Shown one piece after another: positions 1 through 7,915 of a stretch of DNA of 22,743 nucleotides. Position 1 is the stretch's first letter. Every line of letters begins with the position of its first letter. Source of the DNA: Anaerolineales bacterium UBA3001 (lineage in GTDB: Bacteria > Chloroflexota > Anaerolineae > Anaerolineales > UBA11657). Location: contig DDZT01000105.1 in assembly GCA_002346435.1 (NCBI GenBank), positions 1-22,743 of the forward strand, written 5' to 3'. The translations under genes were made by a program, and so were the position numbers. The notes under the pieces were generated by a model. That model was given only the letters and a program-made list of their open reading frames with translations. It did no database searches and was not told where the DNA came from.

Positions 1-3000
1 ACGACAGTACTATCTTCTAATTGTTGGTTTAAGGATAGTTGTACTGCTTTGTGCAAGTGGGACAATGCAGTGTCCGTTTCACCCTGTTCCTTATATAGGC
101 TTCCTAATTGAAAATGCCATGCGGAGTGTTCCGGCTCTATTTGTAAAGCTCGTTCTATAGCAATTTTAGCATCCTCTATATTTTCCAACAGTACATTTGT
201 TTTTCCTAGCATGTATTGTGCTATAGCATCATTAGGATTTATGGAAATCGCTCGTTCTATAGATTGAAGCTGACCATCATAATCTTTACGGACTGAGTAA
301 ATGTTGCTAATCTCTAGCAGAGCATTTGTGTTGTCAGGATGTCGGTCCAATACCCATCGTACTGCTTGTTCAGATTTATCTAATTGTCCAGATATTCTAT
401 ATGAGGCAGCTAGGGAACAATAAATTTCGGCACTCGCTGTTTGACTTGCAACCAGCTCTAATGCAGGAATCGCTGTTTCCATGTCTCCAATAAGAGATTG
501 AGCTCTAGCCAGCCATTCTTGCATTTCCATTGCGTTAGAGTCTAGTTTCACCAATCTTTCTAGAGCGAGGGCAATGATTTTCCGTTCTTCGTCTGATCTT
601 AGATCATTTCTTTCATACAATCTTCTGCGCTCCTGAGAACGCACTAGCTCTGTTACAATCGACATCAGTGTGTTTTGGTTTGCGTCGATGGAGTCTACAG
701 CTCGTGCCAGGGATTTTAATGCGCTTTTGCGTCGTTGACTCTGTAGCAGCACTATCCCGGCGTTTGTAAGAACGTCAATGTCAGTTGGAGCATGGGATAG
801 TGCCTTCTCAGCTTCCGTGGCTGCAGTTGAACTATTCGCAGTCAATGATAGTACACGTGCTAACATAGCCCTATATATTCCTCTTTCCGGTAGCAGATCA
901 ATTGATACTTTGAAGGCTGTCAAAGCAGCATCATAATTCTCTAACTGGAAATGTAGGAGTCCAGCACGGTAGGATGTATCTGCTGACTCAAAACAGTCAA
1001 CCCCAATAGTTTTTAGGTGTCGTTTAGCTCGGTTTAGTTCCCCTATTGCCATAGCTGCTTCAGCAGCTCCTAGTACAGCATTAGTGTTTGCTGAGTCAAC
1101 TTCGATTGCGGTTTCAAAAGCTGTGCTGGCTTCCTCATATCGATCCTGAACCATAAGTACTTCGCCCAGTTTTTTCTGTAATATTGCATTCTGAGGGTCG
1201 TCAATTAAAGCTTTTTGCCAAAGAGCAGTAGCCTGGGCTTTCTGTTTTTGCTTAATCAGAGAGTCCCCAGCGCGTGCTAAATAAGATGCTCGTGATGAGT
1301 TATTCGAACTATCCTCTTTGTTTGACAAATTTGCAGCGCGGACAAATGTGTCATGAGCATGCTGATATTGCTGTGATTTAAATTGTGATTCCCCGAGCAT
1401 TCCTAGTACATCTATATTATCGGGATCAATATTGATTGCCTGGTTTAAGACATCTAATGCATCTTTTTCTTCTCCAAGCATAATAAGACAATGTGCCATT
1501 TGTTTATGAAATTTGGCATTTTGTGGTTCAAGGTCTAATGCCTTATCCAGGGCAGTTTTTGATTCTGTCCATCGTTCTGCATTCTGATAAAGGTTAGATA
1601 ATTCACTATGAACTTTTGCGTCCTTAGGATCCAGTGCACTTGCCCTATGAAAAAGTTCTATAGCACGTTGTTGATCTCCGGCTTTTGATGATACTCTAGC
1701 AGTTTCCTTTATCGATAAAGTGTCGTCAGGCGCAAGATTGATAACTTGCTCTAAGTATGGTAGTGCCTCAGACCACATTTCTGCCTGCATAAATGCTTGA
1801 GATGCTGCTTTCTGTAATCGTAAATCAGATGTGTGTTTTTTAGCTGCTGGAATTAACGTACTCATTGCAGCTTTATAATCATTTAGTGCCAGATAGCAGG
1901 CACCAATCTTAGCTGATAAATTTTCGTCTTCAGGGTCTATGTTAATTGCTCTTTGATATATTTTGAGAGCATTCTGCCAGTCTGAGATTCTTTCTAGAAC
2001 GGTTCCGTATGTGGATAGTAGTTTTACGTCGTTAGTCTGATCGTCTACTAGTGGTTCTAAGTTGACACGAGCAACTTCGTATTCTTGTAATTCAAGAGCT
2101 ATTTCGCCGGTGAGTTGTGATAAGCTTTTAGAACTCAAACCTGATGCTTGTGCTCTTTGCAAAGAATCAAACGCTGAACTTGTATCTCCAATTTCTTGAT
2201 AAGTTGTTCCGAGATCATGCCATATTTTCCCGTCGGACGGAGAAAGTTCAGATGCTTGTTTTAGAACATTGACGGCCTCTAAATAATTGTTTTGAGCAAT
2301 CAATGCTTTCCCATATTGATGGTGTGTGTGAGCATCTGTTGGTTGCAGAGTGGAAGCTTCTTTAAGAGACTGTATTGCCATTTCATTGTCTTGCATAGTT
2401 AACTGTAGCTCTCCAATCTCTACTAACAACATACCCCTGCTGCTGCTATCATCTATACCAATGTTGGCATAGCCGGCCTTTAGTGCGCTATATGCTTTAT
2501 CGTATTCTTCACGAAGTTTGTGGAATGAAGCAATTGCTTGCCATGGTTCGGGTGATTTAGGTGCTATTTGAGTAGCTTTCTGGAAGTTTTGGCTAGCCAA
2601 TTCGGTTTCACCTAGATGTAATAAGGATTGTGCTAGCAATGTGTGAGCTATTCCTAAAATTTCGCGATCCTGATCTGATGCATTTTCATCAATTTGGTTA
2701 TTGGATATAAAATTGTTGCATTTATCACGCGTCTTTTCTGGATTCCCAGAGTTGAGTGCGCATCTTGCATATTGAATTTGGATATTGAAATCATCAGGCC
2801 TGATATTTAGGGCCTTCTCCCAATGCAATAGTGCTTCTGCATAATTGGGCTCCATAACAGTATCTTTATAAGTGAGAGCTTCTGCTAAAGCAATCCTATT
2901 CGCAGCCGATTCGGTTTCAAGTGCTACTGCTTCAAATGCGGTTTGACGCGCATCTTGTATGCGTCCACAGGCTAACAAGTGTTTCGATTGCTGTACTAAT

Positions 3001-4271
3001 AGACTGGCAGGTGCTTTTGAGGCAGGTATAGCTTTCTCAAGTGCAAGAGAAGCATCTTGATGTGCACCTGCTGAACCCAAAATATTGGCCAACTCTGATA
3101 GATCGGATGATGAATCAATGGAGTCTATAATGTCAGATGCAGTTTCAGAGGCGAGCACGATATCCCCATTCGAGTAATATGCTCGAGCAAGAGCAAGTTG
3201 ACTTCGGGGAGTTTTATGGTCAATGTGTGATAGTATCTCCAGTGCATCGCTCGGTATTCCAAGTGCAATTTTTGCTTCAGCAGTGTAAATAGATAATTCC
3301 GTTAAATCCCCACCGAAATCTTTAGCTTGCTCAAAGGCGGCAATCGCACTAACAGCATCACCTTGTTTAAGTGCAGCTTTGCCAAGTCGCATAGCTAATT
3401 TGTTTGTGAGTGACTGGGAAGCTTGCAGGGTATCAGCCAATTTATCGAGCGCATATTCGGAGTCGGTACCAATTGCTAACAAGCTTTCCATTGTGTGTTC
3501 AGCAGTAGTATCAGAAAACGTTGACAGTTCCTCAGTGTTTTGTTTTAGGTCAGGTATTTCTAAATGGCTATCACTTACTAATTTGTGTAGTTCAGGATCT
3601 GATGATTGTTTCAAAACAACTGCGAGGCACAAGAGTGCTTTAGGTGGGAGGTTTTCAGAAGATGTTTTTAATAGTGAATACTGTATTTTAGGTGTTTCGT
3701 TCGACTCCAGAATGTGTATAGCAAGTTCACAGAGTTTGAAAGGTTCAGTTGTCAACAATTTATCTATTAAAGACTTATTGGTCTCTATTAGTCCATAGAG
3801 ACACGTAAGAGGCAAACGCCATATATTTGGATATTTAGATGCTTCCTGAACTATTTGAGTTAACTTGTCATCTTTTTGAACGAGCTCTTGTCTGAGGGCA
3901 ACTGCAGCTTCAGTTGCTACAACGAGTGTGTCGGAGTTGGTGAAGGAAGGAGATATGACTTTACCTGTTACAAGGGCTTCGTATGCATTATGCAATCTTT
4001 CTCTACCTGCTAATGTTTCTGTAAGCCAATTGTATGAATCAGGTTCTGCTTCAGGTATCAGGCTTGATATAGCACGTAATCCTAATACGCCTGGTGTCCA
4101 GTTACCTAATTCACCGAAGTCATCGGCGGACAACAATGAATCTAAGACACCTGGATGCCGACAGGTCAATAGCATTGCAGGCTCTGTTCGCAGCCTACGA
4201 CATATTTCTGACGATGAAGATTCAGGTAGTGCTTCTGTGATTTTATGAGTAACCTGATACGTACTAAGCAT
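1..4271 (-). CDS. Giant tetratricopeptide-repeat (TPR) protein, C-terminus beyond the window
   Basis: One uninterrupted reading frame runs from ATG 4271-4269 on the minus strand to the left edge: 1423 codons with no stop, so the protein is longer than that. The first ~350 residues are helical with few clear TPR signatures. From about residue 380 onward 34-residue TPR units follow one another, with the usual pattern of small/aromatic positions and the A-x-x-x-x-x-x-P turn (for example ALKIYQRAINIDPED, ALDVLNQAINIDPDN, AKIAIERALQIEPEH). No signal peptide, membrane helix or enzymatic domain is visible in this part. TPR arrays act as protein-binding scaffolds; the partner is unknown. It starts 9 bases after, and in the same frame as, the stop of the two-helix membrane gene. 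There is no good Shine-Dalgarno, so it is probably translated by coupling from a shared mRNA made at the sigma-54 promoter 4641-4656. Family call is firm; function is unknown. Confidence 0.9.
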   Translation of the reverse strand, partial: MLSTYQVTHKITEALPESSSSEICRRLRTEPAMLLTCRHPGVLDSLLSADDFGELGNWTPGVLGLRAISSLIPEAEPDSYNWLTETLAGRERLHNAYEALVTGKVISPSFTNSDTLVVATEAAVALRQELVQKDDKLTQIVQEASKYPNIWRLPLTCLYGLIETNKSLIDKLLTTEPFKLCELAIHILESNETPKIQYSLLKTSSENLPPKALLCLAVVLKQSSDPELHKLVSDSHLEIPDLKQNTEELSTFSDTTAEHTMESLLAIGTDSEYALDKLADTLQASQSLTNKLAMRLGKAALKQGDAVSAIAAFEQAKDFGGDLTELSIYTAEAKIALGIPSDALEILSHIDHKTPRSQLALARAYYSNGDIVLASETASDIIDSIDSSSDLSELANILGSAGAHQDASLALEKAIPASKAPASLLVQQSKHLLACGRIQDARQTAFEAVALETESAANRIALAEALTYKDTVMEPNYAEALLHWEKALNIRPDDFNIQIQYARCALNSGNPEKTRDKCNNFISNNQIDENASDQDREILGIAHTLLAQSLLHLGETELASQNFQKATQIAPKSPEPWQAIASFHKLREEYDKAYSALKAGYANIGIDDSSSRGMLLVEIGELQLTMQDNEMAIQSLKEASTLQPTDAHTHHQYGKALIAQNNYLEAVNVLKQASELSPSDGKIWHDLGTTYQEIGDTSSAFDSLQRAQASGLSSKSLSQLTGEIALELQEYEVARVNLEPLVDDQTNDVKLLSTYGTVLERISDWQNALKIYQRAINIDPEDENLSAKIGACYLALNDYKAAMSTLIPAAKKHTSDLRLQKAASQAFMQAEMWSEALPYLEQVINLAPDDTLSIKETARVSSKAGDQQRAIELFHRASALDPKDAKVHSELSNLYQNAERWTESKTALDKALDLEPQNAKFHKQMAHCLIMLGEEKDALDVLNQAINIDPDNIDVLGMLGESQFKSQQYQHAHDTFVRAANLSNKEDSSNNSSRASYLARAGDSLIKQKQKAQATALWQKALIDDPQNAILQKKLGEVLMVQDRYEEASTAFETAIEVDSANTNAVLGAAEAAMAIGELNRAKRHLKTIGVDCFESADTSYRAGLLHFQLENYDAALTAFKVSIDLLPERGIYRAMLARVLSLTANSSTAATEAEKALSHAPTDIDVLTNAGIVLLQSQRRKSALKSLARAVDSIDANQNTLMSIVTELVRSQERRRLYERNDLRSDEERKIIALALERLVKLDSNAMEMQEWLARAQSLIGDMETAIPALELVASQTASAEIYCSLAASYRISGQLDKSEQAVRWVLDRHPDNTNALLEISNIYSVRKDYDGQLQSIERAISINPNDAIAQYMLGKTNVLLENIEDAKIAIERALQIEPEHSAWHFQLGSLYKEQGETDTALSHLHKAVQLSLNQQLEDSTV

Positions 4272-4280
4272 CAGGCGGCT

Positions 4281-4592
4281 TTATTTCACTATCCAGTATG
4301 CGGATATCATAAAAAACAGTCCAACTATTACTAAGAAGGCACCAACACCGGCAGAAGTTCTTACGAGCTGATTGACTGAGTTTAGTAGAGCAGAAGCTGT
4401 CTGGCTAATACTACTAACGTTTTGTCTTAAGCCCTTTTGTCCTATTCTGGCAGATTGGGATGCTAGGGCACGTGCTGATGGTGTGTATTCCTTAGCTAAT
4501 AACTTCCTTAGTCCAGCAACCAGAAATATGGCGCTAAATATAAGCTGGGCAATTGGTATAAGCAGGCGGATATTTTCTAGTGTTATTGGCAT
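4281..4592 (-). CDS. Small two-helix membrane protein upstream of the TPR gene
   Basis: A 103-residue protein that I do not recognise. It has a hydrophobic segment at about residues 8-27 (LLIPIAQLIFSAIFLVAGL), a polar Ser/Gln/Arg-rich middle of about 50 residues, and a second hydrophobic segment at about 80-101 ending in WIVK, which suggests a hairpin in the cytoplasmic membrane. The ATG at 4592 is preceded by AGAGG about 8 bases upstream, a reasonable ribosome binding site. It is the first gene behind the sigma-54 promoter 4641-4656, with a predicted leader of about 38 bases. Its TAA stop lies in the same frame as the giant TPR gene and only 9 bases before that gene's ATG. It may anchor or partner the TPR protein; this is inference from position only. 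Confidence 0.75.
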   Translation of the reverse strand: MPITLENIRLLIPIAQLIFSAIFLVAGLRKLLAKEYTPSARALASQSARIGQKGLRQNVSSISQTASALLNSVNQLVRTSAGVGAFLVIVGLFFMISAYWIVK

Positions 4593-4640
4593 TTGAGGGC
4601 CTCTATGAAATCTAAACTTTTTAAGCTTGTTGGGGGGTGT

Positions 4641-4656
4641 TGCAACATTTATGCCA
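4641..4656 (-). promoter_or_regulatory. Sigma-54 (-24/-12) promoter of the membrane/TPR operon
   Basis: The minus strand reads TGGCATAAATGTTGCA, preceded by T, which fits the consensus YTGGCAYR-N4-TTGCW. Ten bases separate the invariant GG (-24) from GC (-12), as the holoenzyme requires. With C at 4642 as -12, transcription would start near A 4630, giving a leader of about 38 bases before the ATG at 4592. The site lies in the gap downstream of the regulator gene of the rpoN operon, and its -24 half forms one arm of a 12-bp inverted repeat. Confidence 0.8.
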
Positions 4657-4683
4657 AGCGCAATTTCCGTCTGGCATAAATGT
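4645..4683. repeat. Perfect 12-bp inverted repeat with 15-base spacer
   Basis: The arms ACATTTATGCCA (4645-4656) and TGGCATAAATGT (4672-4683) are perfectly complementary. It begins two bases after the stop codon of the response-regulator gene, and its left arm covers the -24 element and spacer of the sigma-54 promoter. In the minus-strand transcript it could form a 3' hairpin, but no U-run follows (the next bases are TGCAACACCCCCC), so it is not a normal intrinsic terminator. An operator, or an mRNA-stabilising hairpin for the rpoN operon, are alternatives. The 10-bp palindrome TGTTGCAACA (4638-4647) overlaps its outer edge. Confidence 0.75.
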
Positions 4684-4685
4684 GA

Positions 4686-5903
4686 CTACTTTTTTCTTTT
4701 GGACTTACTAGATTTCTTGCTCTTGTTGCTGCTTGCTGATTTTTTGATCTCTTCAGGTAGGTGACCAATATCTATTTGATTGGAATCGCACAAGAGCAGG
4801 GCGCGTTCAATTGCGTTCTTCAATTCTCTTATATTACCTGGCCAGTTGTGTGCAGTGAGTGCTTCCATGGCTCGAGGCCGTACACCTGTCACTTGTGAAC
4901 CAAAATCCATAGATAAACTTTTGATGAATGAACCGGCGAGAGCGGGTATGTCCTCTGTACGCTCCCTTAATGGCGGCATCACTATTTCTACTACATTTAA
5001 GCGATAGTACAAATCCTCCCTAAATTCACCGTCAGAAATCATTTTCTTGATGTCTTTATTGGTAGCGGTTATCAGCCTAATATCTACTGCTATTTCTTTT
5101 GTGCCTCCAACGCGTCGTATCACGCGTTCTTCTAGTGCTCTTAGTAATTTGGCCTGCAAGTCAGCCTTCATAGTAGATATTTCATCAAGGAAGAGACTAC
5201 TGCCATCAGCTACTTCCATTAAACCCAATTTACGCTTAGGCCCAGCTCCAGTAAATGCATTAGCTTCGTGACCAAAAAGTTCGCTTTCCAGCATGTGATC
5301 TGATATAGCTGCGCAATTGATGGTCACGGAGGCTTTATCAGATCGGGGGCTTTGTCCGTGTAACAGTCCAGCTACCAGGCTTTTACCAGTACCAGTTTCG
5401 CCAGTTAGCAATACGCTAGCTGGAGTTGGAGCTGCTCTCGAAATAAGGTCATTTACTTGATCCATTGATTTTGATGAGCTTTGTACCCAATACTGATCCG
5501 ACCAACGTTCCTTACGGAGCTGAGCTAGCTCTCGATAGAGTTTTACTTGGTCACCAGCATTTTCAAGTGATCGTATTAGTCTTTCAGTGTCAATTGGTTT
5601 TGTTATGAAGTCGAAGGCGCCATTTTGCATGGCGTCAACTACAGTATCGATGTCTCCATAACCAGTCGTTACGATTACTGGCAAACTAGGTCTTTCTTGC
5701 GCAATTCTGTCTAACAGAGTAAAACCATTGCCATCAGGTAGCTTGATGTCTAGAAGTACGATATCAGCAGCATCTTGGTCTAAAACCTTGTGTGCTATAG
5801 CAAGATTTTCAGCTTCTATACTTTCATAACCTTTCTTGGAAAGTATCTTAGTGAGAAATTTCCTTGGAGTTGGCTCGTCTTCAACTATTAGTACAGTGGT
5901 CAT
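4686..5903 (-). CDS. NtrC-family sigma-54 activator (response regulator) without DNA-binding domain
   Basis: A 405-residue response regulator. The receiver domain is residues 1-115, with acidic pocket E8/D9, phospho-acceptor D52, T80 and K102. The sigma-54 AAA+ domain (about 138-375) has Walker A GETGTGKS (168-175), Walker B FLDE (D240/E241), the arginine-finger region and sensor II NWPGNIRELKN. The loop that touches sigma-54, usually GAFTGA, reads NAFTGA at 215-220. The protein then ends in a Ser/Lys-rich tail of about 22 residues instead of a Fis-type helix-turn-helix. Activators such as FlgR of Helicobacter and the AtoC/CtcC protein of Chlamydia also lack this domain and work from solution. 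The ATG overlaps the kinase stop (TAATG), so translation is coupled. It is the likely activator of the sigma-54 promoters on either side of the operon. Confidence 0.93.
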   Translation of the reverse strand: MTTVLIVEDEPTPRKFLTKILSKKGYESIEAENLAIAHKVLDQDAADIVLLDIKLPDGNGFTLLDRIAQERPSLPVIVTTGYGDIDTVVDAMQNGAFDFITKPIDTERLIRSLENAGDQVKLYRELAQLRKERWSDQYWVQSSSKSMDQVNDLISRAAPTPASVLLTGETGTGKSLVAGLLHGQSPRSDKASVTINCAAISDHMLESELFGHEANAFTGAGPKRKLGLMEVADGSSLFLDEISTMKADLQAKLLRALEERVIRRVGGTKEIAVDIRLITATNKDIKKMISDGEFREDLYYRLNVVEIVMPPLRERTEDIPALAGSFIKSLSMDFGSQVTGVRPRAMEALTAHNWPGNIRELKNAIERALLLCDSNQIDIGHLPEEIKKSASSNKSKKSSKSKRKK

Positions 5904-7915
5904 TATGCTTGTCCCTCTTGTCTTGCAGCTGGTAGAACTATTGTGAATACTGTTCCAACTGTAGGCCAGCTTTGGACTGTTATTGTACCCCTATGTGCAT
6001 TTACTATTCTTTGAGATATTGCGAGTCCTAGACCAGTGCCTGCCTGCCTTGTGGTAAAAAATGGATCAAAAATACGATCTAGCACTTCCTGAGTCATACC
6101 TGGACCAGTATCTCCAACGTTAATCACAACGTGTTTACCTCTTAGCTTTGACTCTGGCTTAGAAGGTTGTACAGTAATAGTAATAGCTCCTCCGTCTGGT
6201 TCCATTGCGTGCATTGCATTCGAAATCAAGTTGGTAACTACTTGCTCTATTTGAACATCATCTGCTAGAGCCAACGGTGTTGTAGATACCGATTCAACTT
6301 CAATAGAAATATTTCTGCGCTGTAGTCTTTCACGCCATCTATTTGCAAGTGCTAACATGCAATCTTGCATGGAGGCCTGCTCAATTTTCAATTCCGTAGG
6401 TTTTACGATTAATAATATGTCTTGGAGCAATCGGTTGATTCGAGTGGCTTCTTCAAGAATAGATTCAACTGGTTCCTGTAAGGGGTCAGTCGATTTAAGT
6501 TGCATTTGTAGGTATTGTAATCCAGTAGTTATTCCATTAAGTGGATTACGTATTTCATGCGCAAAAATAGCAGACAAATCTCCTAGTAGAGCTCTTTGTT
6601 CTAAGTGATGAGTTTTAGCTTCCATTGCCTTGTGTTCACTATTATCTTTTATTGCTATAAGTCCTCCAGCAACCTTTCTGTCTTTATCGTACATAGGAAC
6701 TGCTCTAAGCAGTACGTTTATTTCTTTTCCGTCTCTGCGAATTAAAGAAACAGAATGACTAGTATATGTCTCGCGTTGGTCAAGTGCTTTTTGTATAGTA
6801 CCTACTACCGGTGGAGACGCAACTAGTACATCTGATATATGCATATGTTTAATTTCATCTAATTGGTAACCCAATAAAGTTCCTGCAAGTGAATTTACTC
6901 GTGATATATCACCTTTGTTACTGATAGAGAATATACCATCTCCAGTGGTTTCCATGAGAGTATGCCAATGCTGCTCTAGCGTTTCAATTTCACTTGTATG
7001 TACTACAGCTGATTGCCAATATCCTCCTAATTCTAATAATGCAGTTAGTATTCGACCAGCAATAGACAGGCGAATTTCGATGGTGCCATCTATTAATTTA
7101 CCTTTTCTAAATAAGGCTACCAACATACCCGCACATGAGACTTCATATCCTAAAGGTTGTACCAGCACAACTTCATAGCCTTTTTTTCGAGCTATTCTTC
7201 CAAAAATAGACCGCGTTATAGAACCATTTTTCCATGTGAAAAGGGTGGTTCCTATAGCATCATCTGTAGCAGGTATTGTGGGAGGGAAGACGTTGTCGGA
7301 ATTTGTTGTAGCAAGTAGTCCAAAACCTGGTTCTAATTCTGCAGTATATATAGCTACTTCTTCTGCATTCAACAATGATTTACAAATACTGGTCGAGCGC
7401 ATTATATTGTCAATACCTGGGTGCTGCATGAGACTCGTGAGCGATTCAAGTGAACTAAAACGCCCAATATCATTTTTGTTGATTGTGTGATAAGATGCTT
7501 CATCCTCTGTCTCATATACAAAAATTAGAACCAATTGCTCGTTGTTGTTGCTTCTAAAGCATTGTAATCTGAAGTCTTTTTTCTCTCCTGAACGAGTGCG
7601 TATAGGCATCCTGATCCGTTTTGTTCGGGCGCCTGGAGGAGTAGCAATAATTGTGTTGAATAGATTGTGCAAGTTGGTATGATCAATAAGTGAGCTTAGC
7701 TTTAGTTTGCAGAGATCTATCCTAGTGTGACCTAGCATTTTCACTGAGTTCAGATTGGCATCTACAATTCTTCCTTTTGGTAAAGTAGCTACTAGAAATG
7801 CCTGATTGATATTTTCATGCAGTAGTTGATATTTGTCAGAAGTTCGGGACGTAGATAGAAAGGACAGCAGGGATGAAGAAGACGAGGGCTTATTTTCGTA
7901 TGAACGAGCCGTCAT
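5903..7915 (-). CDS. Soluble PAS-GAF-PAS sensor histidine kinase, NtrB-like
   Basis: A 670-residue kinase without membrane helices or signal peptide, so it should sense a cytoplasmic cue. The order is: Ser-rich N-terminus, PAS-like domain (about 33-130), GAF-like domain (about 165-300), second PAS (about 312-430), HisKA with phospho-acceptor H453 in AHEIRNPLNG, then HATPase_c with N-box NLISNA (N562/N566), G1 DTGPGM (602-607) and G2 GTGLGL. It sits between rpoN and the activator and overlaps both by one base (TAATG at each junction), which identifies the adjacent response regulator as its partner. I cannot assign ligands to the PAS or GAF domains. Confidence 0.93.
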   Translation of the reverse strand: MTARSYENKPSSSSSLLSFLSTSRTSDKYQLLHENINQAFLVATLPKGRIVDANLNSVKMLGHTRIDLCKLKLSSLIDHTNLHNLFNTIIATPPGARTKRIRMPIRTRSGEKKDFRLQCFRSNNNEQLVLIFVYETEDEASYHTINKNDIGRFSSLESLTSLMQHPGIDNIMRSTSICKSLLNAEEVAIYTAELEPGFGLLATTNSDNVFPPTIPATDDAIGTTLFTWKNGSITRSIFGRIARKKGYEVVLVQPLGYEVSCAGMLVALFRKGKLIDGTIEIRLSIAGRILTALLELGGYWQSAVVHTSEIETLEQHWHTLMETTGDGIFSISNKGDISRVNSLAGTLLGYQLDEIKHMHISDVLVASPPVVGTIQKALDQRETYTSHSVSLIRRDGKEINVLLRAVPMYDKDRKVAGGLIAIKDNSEHKAMEAKTHHLEQRALLGDLSAIFAHEIRNPLNGITTGLQYLQMQLKSTDPLQEPVESILEEATRINRLLQDILLIVKPTELKIEQASMQDCMLALANRWRERLQRRNISIEVESVSTTPLALADDVQIEQVVTNLISNAMHAMEPDGGAITITVQPSKPESKLRGKHVVINVGDTGPGMTQEVLDRIFDPFFTTRQAGTGLGLAISQRIVNAHRGTITVQSWPTVGTVFTIVLPAARQEGQA

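Noticed and set aside
3379..4248. Plus-strand open frames of 106 and 139 codons opposite the TPR gene
   Set aside because: They lie wholly antisense to a continuous 1423-codon TPR frame and show no recognisable domain or ribosome binding site.
4645..4683. Intrinsic terminator for the rpoN operon
   Set aside because: The stem is perfect, but no T-run follows on the minus strand and the loop is long (15 bases), so I list it as a repeat only.
4672..4690. A plus-strand sigma-54-like element (TGGCATAAATGTGAC)
   Set aside because: The -12 part reads TGAC instead of TTGC, and it points into the 3' end of the regulator gene. It is simply the second arm of the inverted repeat.
4593..4760. Activator gene truncated by a frameshift, with a lost helix-turn-helix downstream
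   Set aside because: The DNA after its stop is a promoter and repeat region of only about 90 bases with no HTH-like frame, so the truncation is not a recent frameshift.
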